Assembly: GCA_016875555.1 (NCBI GenBank)
Contig: VGPG01000004.1
Location: 1 to 36,475, forward strand
Length of the DNA: 36,475 nt
Direction: 5' to 3'
Source: Chloroflexota bacterium
GTDB taxonomy: Bacteria; Chloroflexota; Chloroflexia; Chloroflexales; Roseiflexaceae
Position numbers and translations under genes: made by a program
Notes under the pieces: model-generated
The model's input: only the letters and a program-made list of their open reading frames with translations
What the model was told of the DNA's origin: nothing
The model's database searches: none
Shown: piece after piece, positions 22,131-29,759 of the stretch
Layout: each line of letters begins with the position of its first letter
How positions within the stretch are numbered: the stretch's first letter is position 1

Positions 22131-22159
22131 AGTGTACATCGAATTCGTATGTATGTCAA
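22131..22159 (-). promoter_or_regulatory. Sigma-70-type promoter of the arginine operon
   Basis: TTGACA (22154-22159) matches the -35 consensus at all six bases. A 17-base spacer leads to TACACT (22131-22136), four of six for the -10 box including the conserved TA and final T. Transcription would start near 22123-22124, immediately at the leader ATG. No other comparably good promoter was seen before argC. Confidence 0.85.
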
Positions 22160-22181
22160 CCAATCTCACCCGCAAGTATAC

Positions 22182-22211
22182 TAGACAATACTTATTAAAT
22201 AAGTATATACT
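22182..22211 (+). promoter_or_regulatory. Predicted promoter of modAB
   Basis: TAGACA (22182-22187; five of six for -35) and TATACT (22206-22211; five of six for -10) are separated by 18 bases. The modA start at 22250 lies 39 bases downstream with GAGGAG before it. The divergent argC promoter begins 23 bases to the left, so the two units share a compact control region. Confidence 0.7.
22188..22206. promoter_or_regulatory. Perfect 19-base palindrome inside the modA promoter (candidate operator)
   Basis: ATACTTATTAAATAAGTAT is two nine-base inverted arms around one central A, filling the spacer between the predicted -35 and -10 boxes. A smaller palindrome AGTATACT lies just upstream at 22175-22182. 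A dimeric repressor here would block modA. ModE is the natural candidate for a molybdate transporter, but the arms do not closely match the Escherichia coli ModE box, and they differ from the ArgR box. The regulator is therefore unidentified. Confidence 0.7.
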
Positions 22212-22249
22212 GGACACAGGTGTCACAGTCCATGCATGAGGAGAATGCC

Positions 22250-23032
22250 ATGCAACGGCGCAGAATGTTCAGGTGGGGTGGCAGTGCCCTCGGGATGGCG
22301 GTCCTCAGTGCATGTGGGCAATCACGCATCTCGGCCGCGACGGGATTTTCTTTGGCGGTCGCCGCATCACTCAACGATGTCATGCGCGCGCTCGATGCAG
22401 CGTTCATCCAACCAAAGCCACGTCCTGCGGCAGTACTTCAGGCGGCTGGATCAGGGGCACTTGCACAACAAATTGTTGACGGTGCACGATTCGACCTGTT
22501 TGCGGCTGCTGACCGTACTGCCATGGAAAAAATCATCGCCGCCAAGATTGTCTCAGCCGCTGATGTGGTCGTCATTGCGCACGCTGATGTGGTGGTCGTG
22601 GCACACTCCGATAGTGACGTTGTACAACTCAGCGATCTTGCCACGCCAGGCACCCGAGTCGTTCTGGCCGATAGTACGGTGCCAGCCGGGCGATATGCGC
22701 AGACGGCACTTACAAATTTGACGGCCATCTATGGCGCTGATTTTGCCACCAACGTCAACCAAAACGTGGTCTCGCTTGAGACAAATGTCCGAGCCGTGCT
22801 ACAAAAAGTACAAAGCGGTGAAGCCGATGTAGGGCTTGTATACACCGCAGATATTGCAAAATTACCTGACAATATAGTGCGCTCACTTGTTATCCCAGAA
22901 GGATATGGAGTTCGTGCAGAATACGTGGCAACTGTATTACCAAATGCGCATGGAGACACGCCGGCGTTTATGGAATTCATGCGTGGGGATGGTGCAACCA
23001 CAATCTGGCAATCCTACGGCTTTCGTGCATAA
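22250..23032 (+). CDS. modA: Molybdate ABC transporter substrate-binding lipoprotein
   Basis: ModA captures molybdate or tungstate outside the membrane and delivers it to the permease. The 260-residue product starts with a basic, twin-Arg-like segment (RRRMFRW), a hydrophobic stretch and a lipobox LSAC, so Cys22 should be lipidated. The mature part has VAASLNDVM, QAAGSGALAQQI, RFDLFAAAD and GRYAQTAL, typical of the ModA type 2 periplasmic-binding fold. The frame extends to a GTG at 22220, but GAGGAG six bases before the ATG at 22250 decides the start. An in-frame eight-residue tandem duplication lies near residues 104-119. modB follows nine bases later. Confidence 0.93.
   Translation: MQRRRMFRWGGSALGMAVLSACGQSRISAATGFSLAVAASLNDVMRALDAAFIQPKPRPAAVLQAAGSGALAQQIVDGARFDLFAAADRTAMEKIIAAKIVSAADVVVIAHADVVVVAHSDSDVVQLSDLATPGTRVVLADSTVPAGRYAQTALTNLTAIYGADFATNVNQNVVSLETNVRAVLQKVQSGEADVGLVYTADIAKLPDNIVRSLVIPEGYGVRAEYVATVLPNAHGDTPAFMEFMRGDGATTIWQSYGFRA
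22559..22606 (+). repeat. 24-base tandem duplication inside modA
   Basis: Two adjacent 24-base units (22559-22582 and 22583-22606) begin with the same eleven bases GCTGATGTGGT and match at 20 of 24 positions. They encode ADVVVIAH and ADVVVVAH. The unit is in frame, so it lengthens the protein by eight residues without breaking it. Confidence 0.85.
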
Positions 23033-23041
23033 TACAAAGAT

Positions 23042-23809
23042 ATGAAGCACCACCATCGAACGACCATCATCGCGCTCCCCATGCTCTTCTTGCTCGTTGT
23101 ACCGCTCATCGGATTGAGCAGTCGTAGCACGCTTGCCGACTTGTGGCAAGCGCTGTGGAGTCACGAGTTACACCAAGCCGTCATCGTCACGGCCAACACG
23201 AGCATCATTGCACTCGGTTGTGTCATCGTCGGTGGCACGCCACTCGCAGTCTGGCTCACCCGCAATCCACAGAGTCGGTGGCGCACCTTTCTGGTTGATT
23301 TGCCCGCCGTGTTACCACCAGCCGTTGCAGGTCTGGCGCTCCTCACGATATTTGGGCGCACCGGCTGGCTCGGTCCTACACTAAGCACAGTTGGGTGGAA
23401 CATTCCATTCACCCCACTCGCAGTAATACTCGCACAGGTATTTGTGGCGGCACCGTTGTATATTCGTAGCGCAAGTGCCGCATTGCAGGGTGTTGATCAC
23501 GACGTTATCAACGCCGCGCTGGTCGATGGCGCATCGCGTTACGAACTCTGGCGCTTTGTGATTGTGCCGTTGGCGATGCCCGGGTTACAAGCCGGGGCTG
23601 CCATGGCACTTGCTCGCGCATTGGGCGAATTCGGCGCAACGGCGATCTTTGCCGGGAGCATGCCCGGTCAAACGCGCACGCTCGCCCTCGCCATCTATAT
23701 CAACGCTGATTACGACAGCGCCACAGCGATTGCAATGAGTCTTATTTTATTGTTGAGTGCGATGGTACTGTTGCTTGTGGTCAGACGTGTCGATGCGTCA
23801 ACACGCTAG
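23042..23809 (+). CDS. modB: Molybdate ABC transporter permease
   Basis: The 255-residue integral membrane protein has five to six hydrophobic helices and the cytoplasmic EAA-type loop (INAALVDGASRYELWRFVIVPLAMPGL region, near 158-182) that docks with the ATPase. LPPAVAGLALLTIFG and ALGEFGATAIFAGSMPGQT are characteristic of ModB/CysT permeases, the latter close to the conserved GEFGA motif. It starts nine bases after modA. The ATPase gene modC does not follow: the next gene is on the other strand, so an ATPase must be supplied from elsewhere. Confidence 0.93.
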   Translation: MKHHHRTTIIALPMLFLLVVPLIGLSSRSTLADLWQALWSHELHQAVIVTANTSIIALGCVIVGGTPLAVWLTRNPQSRWRTFLVDLPAVLPPAVAGLALLTIFGRTGWLGPTLSTVGWNIPFTPLAVILAQVFVAAPLYIRSASAALQGVDHDVINAALVDGASRYELWRFVIVPLAMPGLQAGAAMALARALGEFGATAIFAGSMPGQTRTLALAIYINADYDSATAIAMSLILLLSAMVLLLVVRRVDASTR

Positions 23810-23834
23810 GCGGGGCGTCTCACAACACCCCGCC
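23809..23834 (+). terminator. GC-rich hairpin after modB (weak terminator candidate)
   Basis: GGCGGGG (23809-23815) pairs with CCCCGCC (23828-23834) around a 12-base loop, right at the modB stop and between convergent genes. No T-tract follows on either strand, so it may be a Rho-dependent end or a 3' stabilising hairpin rather than a true intrinsic terminator. Confidence 0.45.
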
Positions 23835-23844
23835 GATATGCAAT

Positions 23845-24408
23845 TTACATGCCCGTAATGACACCGATTTCGCCCATATGCATATTAGGATGCACTTGCG
23901 TGTAATCAAGAATGAAGCGACCAATCGTCAGCGCGCCCCAGTACTTAATGACTCCCTCGGTAATCGTCGGGATACACACGGCCTCGCCAGCCACCACGGC
24001 CCGCATGTGATCAGCATCCCACTGGTGATTAAGACGTGTATGATCAACGGCGGCGAGATTCTCAGCACTCTGGGCATAGACGGCCTGTTGATAATTGGCG
24101 AGCTCATTGAGGTTGATGTGCTGCGAAAGCAGTGCCACGTCAGTAAGCGGCATCGCCGTGCCCATATGCCCAAACGGAATGCCGAGGCGAGCCTGCCAGT
24201 TGCCAGTGGAGTGCACCTGCGGGCGGTTCGCCACAAAGCGGTTGAGGGTGATATCCTCGATGCGCAGGAGGTGCCAAATGTTCCACGCCACCGAGTTCAT
24301 GGCACTCGTCGGCTGCCGACGCAGTTGCTCCTCGGTCAATTTGGTGAACAACGGTGCCAGGCTTTGTTCGTGCAACATCACGTGTCGCGCCACAATAACA
24401 TCAAACAT
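23845..24408 (-). CDS. DinB-like / YfiT-type putative metal-dependent protein
   Basis: The 187-residue protein has the DinB four-helix-bundle pattern: an N-terminal helix with HEQSLAPLFTKLTEEQL, SVAWNIWHLLRIED near 43-56 with the first metal-binding His, and a C-terminal HPNMHMGEIG with the second and third His. Such proteins bind a metal and include thiol-dependent S-transferases, but most are uncharacterised. The frame opens at a GTG at 24441 inside the upstream oxidoreductase; AGGGA seven bases before the ATG at 24408 favours the shorter form, leaving 14 bases between the two genes. It is probably cotranscribed with the old yellow enzyme, which suggests a shared detoxification or stress role. 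Confidence 0.85.
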   Translation of the reverse strand: MFDVIVARHVMLHEQSLAPLFTKLTEEQLRRQPTSAMNSVAWNIWHLLRIEDITLNRFVANRPQVHSTGNWQARLGIPFGHMGTAMPLTDVALLSQHINLNELANYQQAVYAQSAENLAAVDHTRLNHQWDADHMRAVVAGEAVCIPTITEGVIKYWGALTIGRFILDYTQVHPNMHMGEIGVITGM

Positions 24409-24422
24409 CAACTGATCCCTTG

Positions 24423-25517
24423 CTATTTCTTGAGTGGCCACAATTTGGGGCCACCACGCTCATACTGTTTGGGATAAAACGGCTCATCGCCGAGCGCCAT
24501 CGCTGCCTGACGCGGCCAAGTCGGGGTGTCAAGCATGGCGCGCCCGAGGGCAATCAAATCTGCTTGACCATCCTGCACAATCTGCTCGGCCACGTGCGGG
24601 TCATTAATCATGCCGACAGCGCGCGTCACAATCCCGCTCTCTCTTTTGACGCGAGCGGCAAACGGCACTTGATAGCTCGGCGCCACAGGTATCTTGACAC
24701 CCGGTACCGCACCACCACTCGACACACAAATAAAATCCAACCCGGCGGCTTTGAGCAACTGTGCCTGTGCCACCGCATCATCAGCGCATAGACCCTGCTC
24801 GTGCCAATCGGTGCCGGTAATACGCGCGCCGAGCGCGATATGCGCAGGGGTTGCATGGCGCACTGCCGCAGCGACTGCAAGTGGGAAGCGCATGCGTGCG
24901 GCGAAATCGCCACCCCACCGATCGGTACGTTTGTTGCTCAACGGCGAGATAAATGAGTGCATCAAGTAGCCATGCGCCATATGCAATTCAATCGCATCAA
25001 CGCCGGCATGCACCGCTCGTACCGCCGCATCGCGGAACGCAGCAATAATTCGCTCAATCCCGGCATCGTCAAGCTCCATCGGCGTCTGCCAATTCGCATC
25101 AAAGGGTAATGCGCTCGGCGCAACCGTTTGCCACCCACCATTGAACGGTGTCATCTGTGATCCACCATCCCACGGACGCGGTGACGAGGCTTTGCGACCT
25201 GCATGCGCCAACTGCACGCCGAAGGTGACATGCGGCGCAACGGATTTCGCCGTGCGAATGACGTGTGCCATGGCGTATTGCGCATCATCGGAGTACAAGC
25301 CGGTACATCCGTACGAGATACGACCAATTCGCTCAACTGCAGTTGCCTCGATGACCACCATGCCAGGACCAGCACTCGCCATAGACGTGAGATGCGCAAT
25401 ATGCCAATCTGACATCACCCCATCATTGGCCGAATACTGACACATCGGTGCCACCACCAACCGATTTGCCACAGCAAGCGGGCCAATCTGCAACGGACTA
25501 AACAATTGTGATGCCAT
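24423..25517 (-). CDS. Old yellow enzyme, YqjM-type NADPH-dependent ene-reductase
   Basis: The FMN-dependent TIM-barrel enzyme of 364 residues reduces activated C=C bonds. It opens with LFSPLQIGPLAVANRLVVAPM; the next residues CQYSA carry the Cys that lies at position 26 if translation starts at 25517. That matches Cys26 of Bacillus YqjM and favours this start over 25523; AGGGA also lies nine bases upstream. The substrate His pair is in ELHMAHGYLMHSF, followed by PLSNKRTDRWGG; RITGTDW and LGRAMLDTP are FMN/phosphate-binding elements. The physiological substrate is unknown. It transcribes away from tatD, from a promoter with an overlapping palindrome. Confidence 0.93.
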   Translation of the reverse strand: MASQLFSPLQIGPLAVANRLVVAPMCQYSANDGVMSDWHIAHLTSMASAGPGMVVIEATAVERIGRISYGCTGLYSDDAQYAMAHVIRTAKSVAPHVTFGVQLAHAGRKASSPRPWDGGSQMTPFNGGWQTVAPSALPFDANWQTPMELDDAGIERIIAAFRDAAVRAVHAGVDAIELHMAHGYLMHSFISPLSNKRTDRWGGDFAARMRFPLAVAAAVRHATPAHIALGARITGTDWHEQGLCADDAVAQAQLLKAAGLDFICVSSGGAVPGVKIPVAPSYQVPFAARVKRESGIVTRAVGMINDPHVAEQIVQDGQADLIALGRAMLDTPTWPRQAAMALGDEPFYPKQYERGGPKLWPLKK

Positions 25518-25546
25518 ACTCATCTTCCCTGATATACAATAGAGAT

Positions 25547-25567
25547 GTACCCATGGGTACGATTATA
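25547..25567 (-). promoter_or_regulatory. Promoter -10 box and overlapping 14-base palindrome upstream of the ene-reductase
   Basis: On the minus strand a perfect TATAAT (25562-25567) is followed by GTACCCATGGGTAC (25547-25560), an exact palindrome that would cover the transcription start. No good -35 hexamer lies 16-18 bases upstream, so an activator or weak promoter is possible. The arrangement suggests a repressor operator for the ene-reductase-DinB pair; it could also influence the divergent tatD operon. The regulator is unknown. Confidence 0.6.
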
Positions 25568-25603
25568 CATCTGCTCATTACTGTTTATCAGAGCACCACA
25601 CAC

Positions 25604-26416
25604 ATGACAACCCGCGACGTTTGCTTTTTTGATACCCATAGCCACCTCAATAGCACACAGTTCGACGACGACCGATCACTCGTGCTTATGCGTATGAAAG
25701 CCCAAGGAGTCGCCAAGTTTTGTGAGATTGGCTATGATGTGCCGTCGTCGCAACGTGCTATTCAACTCGCCCATACGACGCCCAATTGCTGGGCTGTGGT
25801 TGGGGTCCAACCCAATCATCCCGAAGCGGCCGACGATCCAACCTGGTTGGACCAACTCCACGAACTTGCCCAACAACCACGCGTGGTTGCGATTGGGGAG
25901 ATTGGCTTTGATCATTATCATCGCAAGGCACCTGTTGCCGTACAAGAGACACTATTCAGGAGTCAGATTGCCCTGGCCAACACCCTCAAACTCCCCATCG
26001 TGATTCACACACGTGACGCCCATGCTGATACCCTGCGCGTCTTACGGGATGTGCGGCATGCATATGGTGTTGTCATGCATTCATTTGCGGGAGATATGGC
26101 ATATGCCGAGGCGTGTTTGGATCTCGGGTGCATGTTGTCACTCAGCGGCCCGATTACCTTTCGCAATAATCAACAGATGCACGAGGTGGTACGCACACTA
26201 CCACTCGACCGATTGCTCATTGAGACCGATAGCCCCTACCTTGCGCCACATCCGCATCGTGGCACACGCAACGAACCTACCTACGTTCCATTGATTGCGC
26301 ATCAAATAGCCAATCTCCATCAATTACCCATCAACGACGTAGCCTCGGCACTCTGGCACAATGCTCACGTCTGTTTCGACTTGGAAGAGACACATGACAC
26401 GCCCACACACACCTAA
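25604..26416 (+). CDS. tatD: TatD-family metal-dependent hydrolase/DNase
   Basis: The 270-residue TIM-barrel hydrolase carries the TatD metal site: the His pair in DTHSHLN near 10-16, Glu in AIGEIGFDHYH near 97-107, His in IVIHTRDA, His in VVMHSFAG and Asp in LLIETDSPYLAPHPHRGTRNEP. TatD enzymes are 3'-5' exonucleases on damaged DNA or RNA, although exact substrates vary. The frame is open from 25508, but those extra residues do not resemble the family and cross the promoter region, so I use the ATG at 25604; it has no clear Shine-Dalgarno. Its end overlaps the transglutaminase start by 23 bases. Confidence 0.9.
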   Translation: MTTRDVCFFDTHSHLNSTQFDDDRSLVLMRMKAQGVAKFCEIGYDVPSSQRAIQLAHTTPNCWAVVGVQPNHPEAADDPTWLDQLHELAQQPRVVAIGEIGFDHYHRKAPVAVQETLFRSQIALANTLKLPIVIHTRDAHADTLRVLRDVRHAYGVVMHSFAGDMAYAEACLDLGCMLSLSGPITFRNNQQMHEVVRTLPLDRLLIETDSPYLAPHPHRGTRNEPTYVPLIAHQIANLHQLPINDVASALWHNAHVCFDLEETHDTPTHT

Positions 26417-28682
26417 TCTGCACGGATGGCTCCGACCACAGCTCACCTTTGGTTGGGCCCACTTCATTCTCATCATCATCCAAGTATGTGCGCAATGGGT
26501 TGTCTACGAGTCCATTCATCTCGCAGGATGGAGTCCACATAGTCGCGTACTCATGAGCGCCGCAGTGTGTGGTGTGCTCCTGACCAGCTTCGTCATCTGG
26601 TGGTTCAACAGCGACTCCCTCACAACCTACATCACGCTGTTTGTGATGGGCATGGCGTTCATCGTCTGGCAACTCGAAGGGGCAGTGCTTGCAGCTGTCA
26701 CCGCAGAACTCGGTGCTGCGTATACGCCACAACTCAGCGGATACGGCGATACACTCAGTGAAATTGCCATGCACATCATTCGCTGGTGGCGCCGTATTAT
26801 TGCAGGTGAGCCGGCGAACGACCCCATCCTGTATATTGCCGTGCTCGCACTGATTAGTTACGTGGTTGTCATGTTGAACACGTGGTTACTCCTGCATCAG
26901 CACCAACCGTGGCTGAGTGTGGTGCTGTCGGCAATTCCCCTCTTTGTTAATTACACGTTTGCCGGTCAACAAAAAAGCGAAACCGCGTTGTTGTTGTTTG
27001 TGGCCATGGCCATGCTCAGCATCTTGTTTCACCATATCACCATGTCTGATGCAATCTGGCGGGCAAGTCGCGTTGATCGCCCAGTCACTGCTCCACTCCA
27101 AACGCTCTGGAATGCACTGCTCATCGTCGTGCCCACGCTCATCATCGCCAATGCGATCCCCTTACCTACACCCAACGAGACTGCCCTACGCATCTGGTCG
27201 GCCCTGCGCTCACCGGTGAGTACTGTGCGCAGTGGCTGGGATCAAGCATTTGGTAGTGGCGCAACCAACGTCGCAGGCGGATTCTCCAAAAGTGGCATGC
27301 AAGTGGGTGGCGGTCGCAATCAAACAGAGCTCGAAGTGCTCCGCTACCAAAGTTCGATGCCCGAGTACTTACGTGCCATGGTCTTTGATCGCTATACCGG
27401 TCAAGGATGGACACTGACCAACGAACGCATCAGTGAAGCACTGCCGACCGGCACTACCATCATCAACAGTAATAATGCGCGCCAAGTCGTGAACAGCACG
27501 ATTACGCTATCACGCGACCGCAGTGATGATTTGTTGATGACACTCGGTGATCCGGTGGCGTATAATCGCGATGCCACCGTATTTGCACTCCCCGAACTCG
27601 GCGTTGGGTCAACGGGCGTACTCTACTTGACCAGCGATATCCCATTGCTTGCAACCAGTACCTACACACAAACCTCGCACATCTCACGCGTCTACGACAG
27701 CGAGTTACGCGGCGCAAGTATCGCCACTGCATCCATTCGTGCGCACTATACCGTTCTCCCTGAGACAGTCCCTGCACGGGTTGGTGAGCTAGCACGCCAA
27801 CTTGCCCGTGAAGCGAATGCCACCACCGATTACGATGTGGCCATGGCGATTCAGCAGTATTTACGTACCTTCAGGTACGATGAGCAACGTCCACGACCAC
27901 CCACATCACGCGATTGGGTTGATTACTTTGTCTATGAGGGACAAATCGGCTACTGCGATGACTTTGCGACGGCCATGACCGTCATGCTCCGCACACAGGG
28001 TATTCCAGCGCGCTACGTTCAGGGATACACCGGCGGTGATCGCGATCCATCCCGAGGCGATTACGTGGTCCGCGAATCCATGGCACATAGTTGGGTGGAG
28101 GTCTTCTTTGATGGCTACGGTTGGCAACGTTTCGAACCCACGCCAGCGGGATACACACGCGTCATTGACCGGAGTGCCCCCAGCGATGCAAACCGTGACA
28201 TCACACCGGTGCCCACCATGGTACGACCAGATGATCCGTTGAACCAAGATGATCTCGATGGCAACCTCGAACGATTCGAGCCGCCGATTGATGAACAATC
28301 GTCAGCAGCAGATGCCACGGGATTCCAAGTACCGTGGTATGCACTCATCACCATCTTCTTTGGGGTCATCCTCGTCTATGCGGGCTGGATTGCGTGGCAC
28401 CGCACACCGCACATCCGCCGAGCACACTGGATGTACACCGCGCTCATCTCGCTCTATCAATTCGTCGGATTCAGCGTATCACGGAGTACGACGCCACTCG
28501 AATTAGACGAACTCACCACTGACGAGCTACCGGCCATAACAACGTCGGTCAGTGCATTTTGTCATGCATACAATCAGGCATTCTTTGCCAATCGCCCACC
28601 AGCAACATGGCCAGCCCTACCATGGCACATGCTCTGCTGGCACTTACTGCGCTGGCGCATCCAACAACGGTGGGGGTACTAG
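26394..28682 (+). CDS. TgpA-like membrane transglutaminase
   Basis: The 762-residue protein has about six N-terminal membrane helices (roughly residues 15-250), an extracytoplasmic transglutaminase-like domain, one more helix near 650-670 (WYALITIFFGVILVYAGWIAW) and a cytoplasmic tail. The catalytic core is seen as GYCDDFATA with Cys521, AHSWVEVFF with His565 and FEPTP with Glu581 at the place usually held by Asp. This matches the DUF3488/TgpA architecture of Pseudomonas TgpA, thought to act on peptide or protein bonds in the envelope. A GGAAGAG lies four bases before the ATG at 26394, favouring it over 26361; the gene then overlaps tatD by 23 bases. It precedes the glycosyltransferase series with no gap. 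Confidence 0.9.
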   Translation: MTRPHTPNLHGWLRPQLTFGWAHFILIIIQVCAQWVVYESIHLAGWSPHSRVLMSAAVCGVLLTSFVIWWFNSDSLTTYITLFVMGMAFIVWQLEGAVLAAVTAELGAAYTPQLSGYGDTLSEIAMHIIRWWRRIIAGEPANDPILYIAVLALISYVVVMLNTWLLLHQHQPWLSVVLSAIPLFVNYTFAGQQKSETALLLFVAMAMLSILFHHITMSDAIWRASRVDRPVTAPLQTLWNALLIVVPTLIIANAIPLPTPNETALRIWSALRSPVSTVRSGWDQAFGSGATNVAGGFSKSGMQVGGGRNQTELEVLRYQSSMPEYLRAMVFDRYTGQGWTLTNERISEALPTGTTIINSNNARQVVNSTITLSRDRSDDLLMTLGDPVAYNRDATVFALPELGVGSTGVLYLTSDIPLLATSTYTQTSHISRVYDSELRGASIATASIRAHYTVLPETVPARVGELARQLAREANATTDYDVAMAIQQYLRTFRYDEQRPRPPTSRDWVDYFVYEGQIGYCDDFATAMTVMLRTQGIPARYVQGYTGGDRDPSRGDYVVRESMAHSWVEVFFDGYGWQRFEPTPAGYTRVIDRSAPSDANRDITPVPTMVRPDDPLNQDDLDGNLERFEPPIDEQSSAADATGFQVPWYALITIFFGVILVYAGWIAWHRTPHIRRAHWMYTALISLYQFVGFSVSRSTTPLELDELTTDELPAITTSVSAFCHAYNQAFFANRPPATWPALPWHMLCWHLLRWRIQQRWGY

Positions 28683-28685
28683 GTG

Positions 28686-29759
28686 ATGCGCGTCGTGCTC
28701 ATCACTCCAACCACACCACATCGGGGTGGCATTGCGCACTTTGGCACACTACTGGCACACCACTTGGGGACGCACTACCACCTGATAACCTGGGGGTTTC
28801 ACCGTCTCTACCCAGCGTGGCTTTTTCCTGGATCAACTGCGCCAGATCCGAGTCATCACACCGTGCAGTGCACCGTGGACACGTGGATTGACGCTCTCAA
28901 TCCGTGGAGCTGGTGGTACGCCTGGCGCCACATGCCCGAGGCTGACCGTATCATCTGGCAGTGGTGGTCGCCGTTCTGGCTCCCGTTCATTCTCTTTGTG
29001 ACCTGGCAGGCACGTCGACGACGCATCCCCACCATCGCCATCTGTCATCAACTGGTCGAACCCGATGCAGCTGACTGGCAAGCGCGCATCACCTACTGGG
29101 TACTCGCACGTGCCGATGCAGTGCTCTTTTTGGGGGAGGCACCATCGCAATGGAAGACGCCGTATCGCACGTGTGCGTTACCCAGCTTTGATGCTCTTAT
29201 TCGTGACATTCCCAGCAAATCTGAGGCTCGCCAACACCTGCATATCACCCACGATACTCCCGTTGTCTTGTGTTTCGGCTTTGTGCGGGACTACAAAGGG
29301 ATTGACACTATCATTCATGCCATGGCGCAAAGTCGTGTCGCCTATCATCTCATCATCGCCGGTGAATGGTGGCCACTACGCACCGACGTGCGGCATCTCA
29401 TAAACATCTACGCCATCGCACATCGTATCCACATCTACGATCATTACATCCCCAACGAACACGTTGCAACCTATTTTGTGGCTGCTGATGTAGTAGTCTT
29501 GCCCTATCGTCGCGGCACCGTGAGTGGTGTTGCAACTCTGGCACAGTTCTTTGGCATCCCAATCATCACAAGTACCGTGGGCGCGTTAGCGGGGAATACA
29601 CCGCCATACGCCGCCCTACCAAGTGACGATATCAGTGCGTGGCGCACTACACTTGATCGCTTTTTTATGACCGCACCACAGACGGCAACTGCACATACAA
29701 CGGGGTGGGATGCATGCCTGACTGCATTGACCACGCTTGTCAACGAAAGCGCCCTATGA
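28686..29759 (+). CDS. Glycosyltransferase family 4-like
   Basis: The 357-residue GT-B transferase has an N-terminal domain starting MRVVLITPTTPHRGGIAHF, with the glycine motif that precedes the acceptor-binding loop. The C-terminal donor domain has VVLCFGFVRDYKGIDTIIHAM near 190-210 and ADVVVLPYRRGTVSGVATLAQFFGIPIITSTVGA near 265-300, where the E-x7-E of classical GT4 enzymes is reduced. It presumably adds a hexose to a lipid-linked or polysaccharide acceptor on the cytoplasmic face. Start is uncertain: GTG at 28683 or ATG at 28686, both directly after the transglutaminase stop. It is coupled to the next gene through an ATGA overlap. Confidence 0.88.
   Translation: MRVVLITPTTPHRGGIAHFGTLLAHHLGTHYHLITWGFHRLYPAWLFPGSTAPDPSHHTVQCTVDTWIDALNPWSWWYAWRHMPEADRIIWQWWSPFWLPFILFVTWQARRRRIPTIAICHQLVEPDAADWQARITYWVLARADAVLFLGEAPSQWKTPYRTCALPSFDALIRDIPSKSEARQHLHITHDTPVVLCFGFVRDYKGIDTIIHAMAQSRVAYHLIIAGEWWPLRTDVRHLINIYAIAHRIHIYDHYIPNEHVATYFVAADVVVLPYRRGTVSGVATLAQFFGIPIITSTVGALAGNTPPYAALPSDDISAWRTTLDRFFMTAPQTATAHTTGWDACLTALTTLVNESAL

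Noticed and set aside
22188-22206. The modA palindrome as an ArgR (ARG) box for argC
   Set aside because: Its arms (ATACTTATT) do not resemble the TGAAT-type arms of known ARG boxes, and it sits inside the modA promoter rather than over the argC promoter.
21951-22226. A 91-residue minus-strand frame overlapping the arg leader
   Set aside because: It is in a different frame from the Arg-rich leader, crosses both promoters, starts from a non-family sequence and reads through the terminator hairpin. The leader ORF explains the region better.
25799-25816. Gln in GVQPNHP of TatD where many members have His
   Set aside because: That His is not one of the metal ligands in the family; all ligand motifs are intact.
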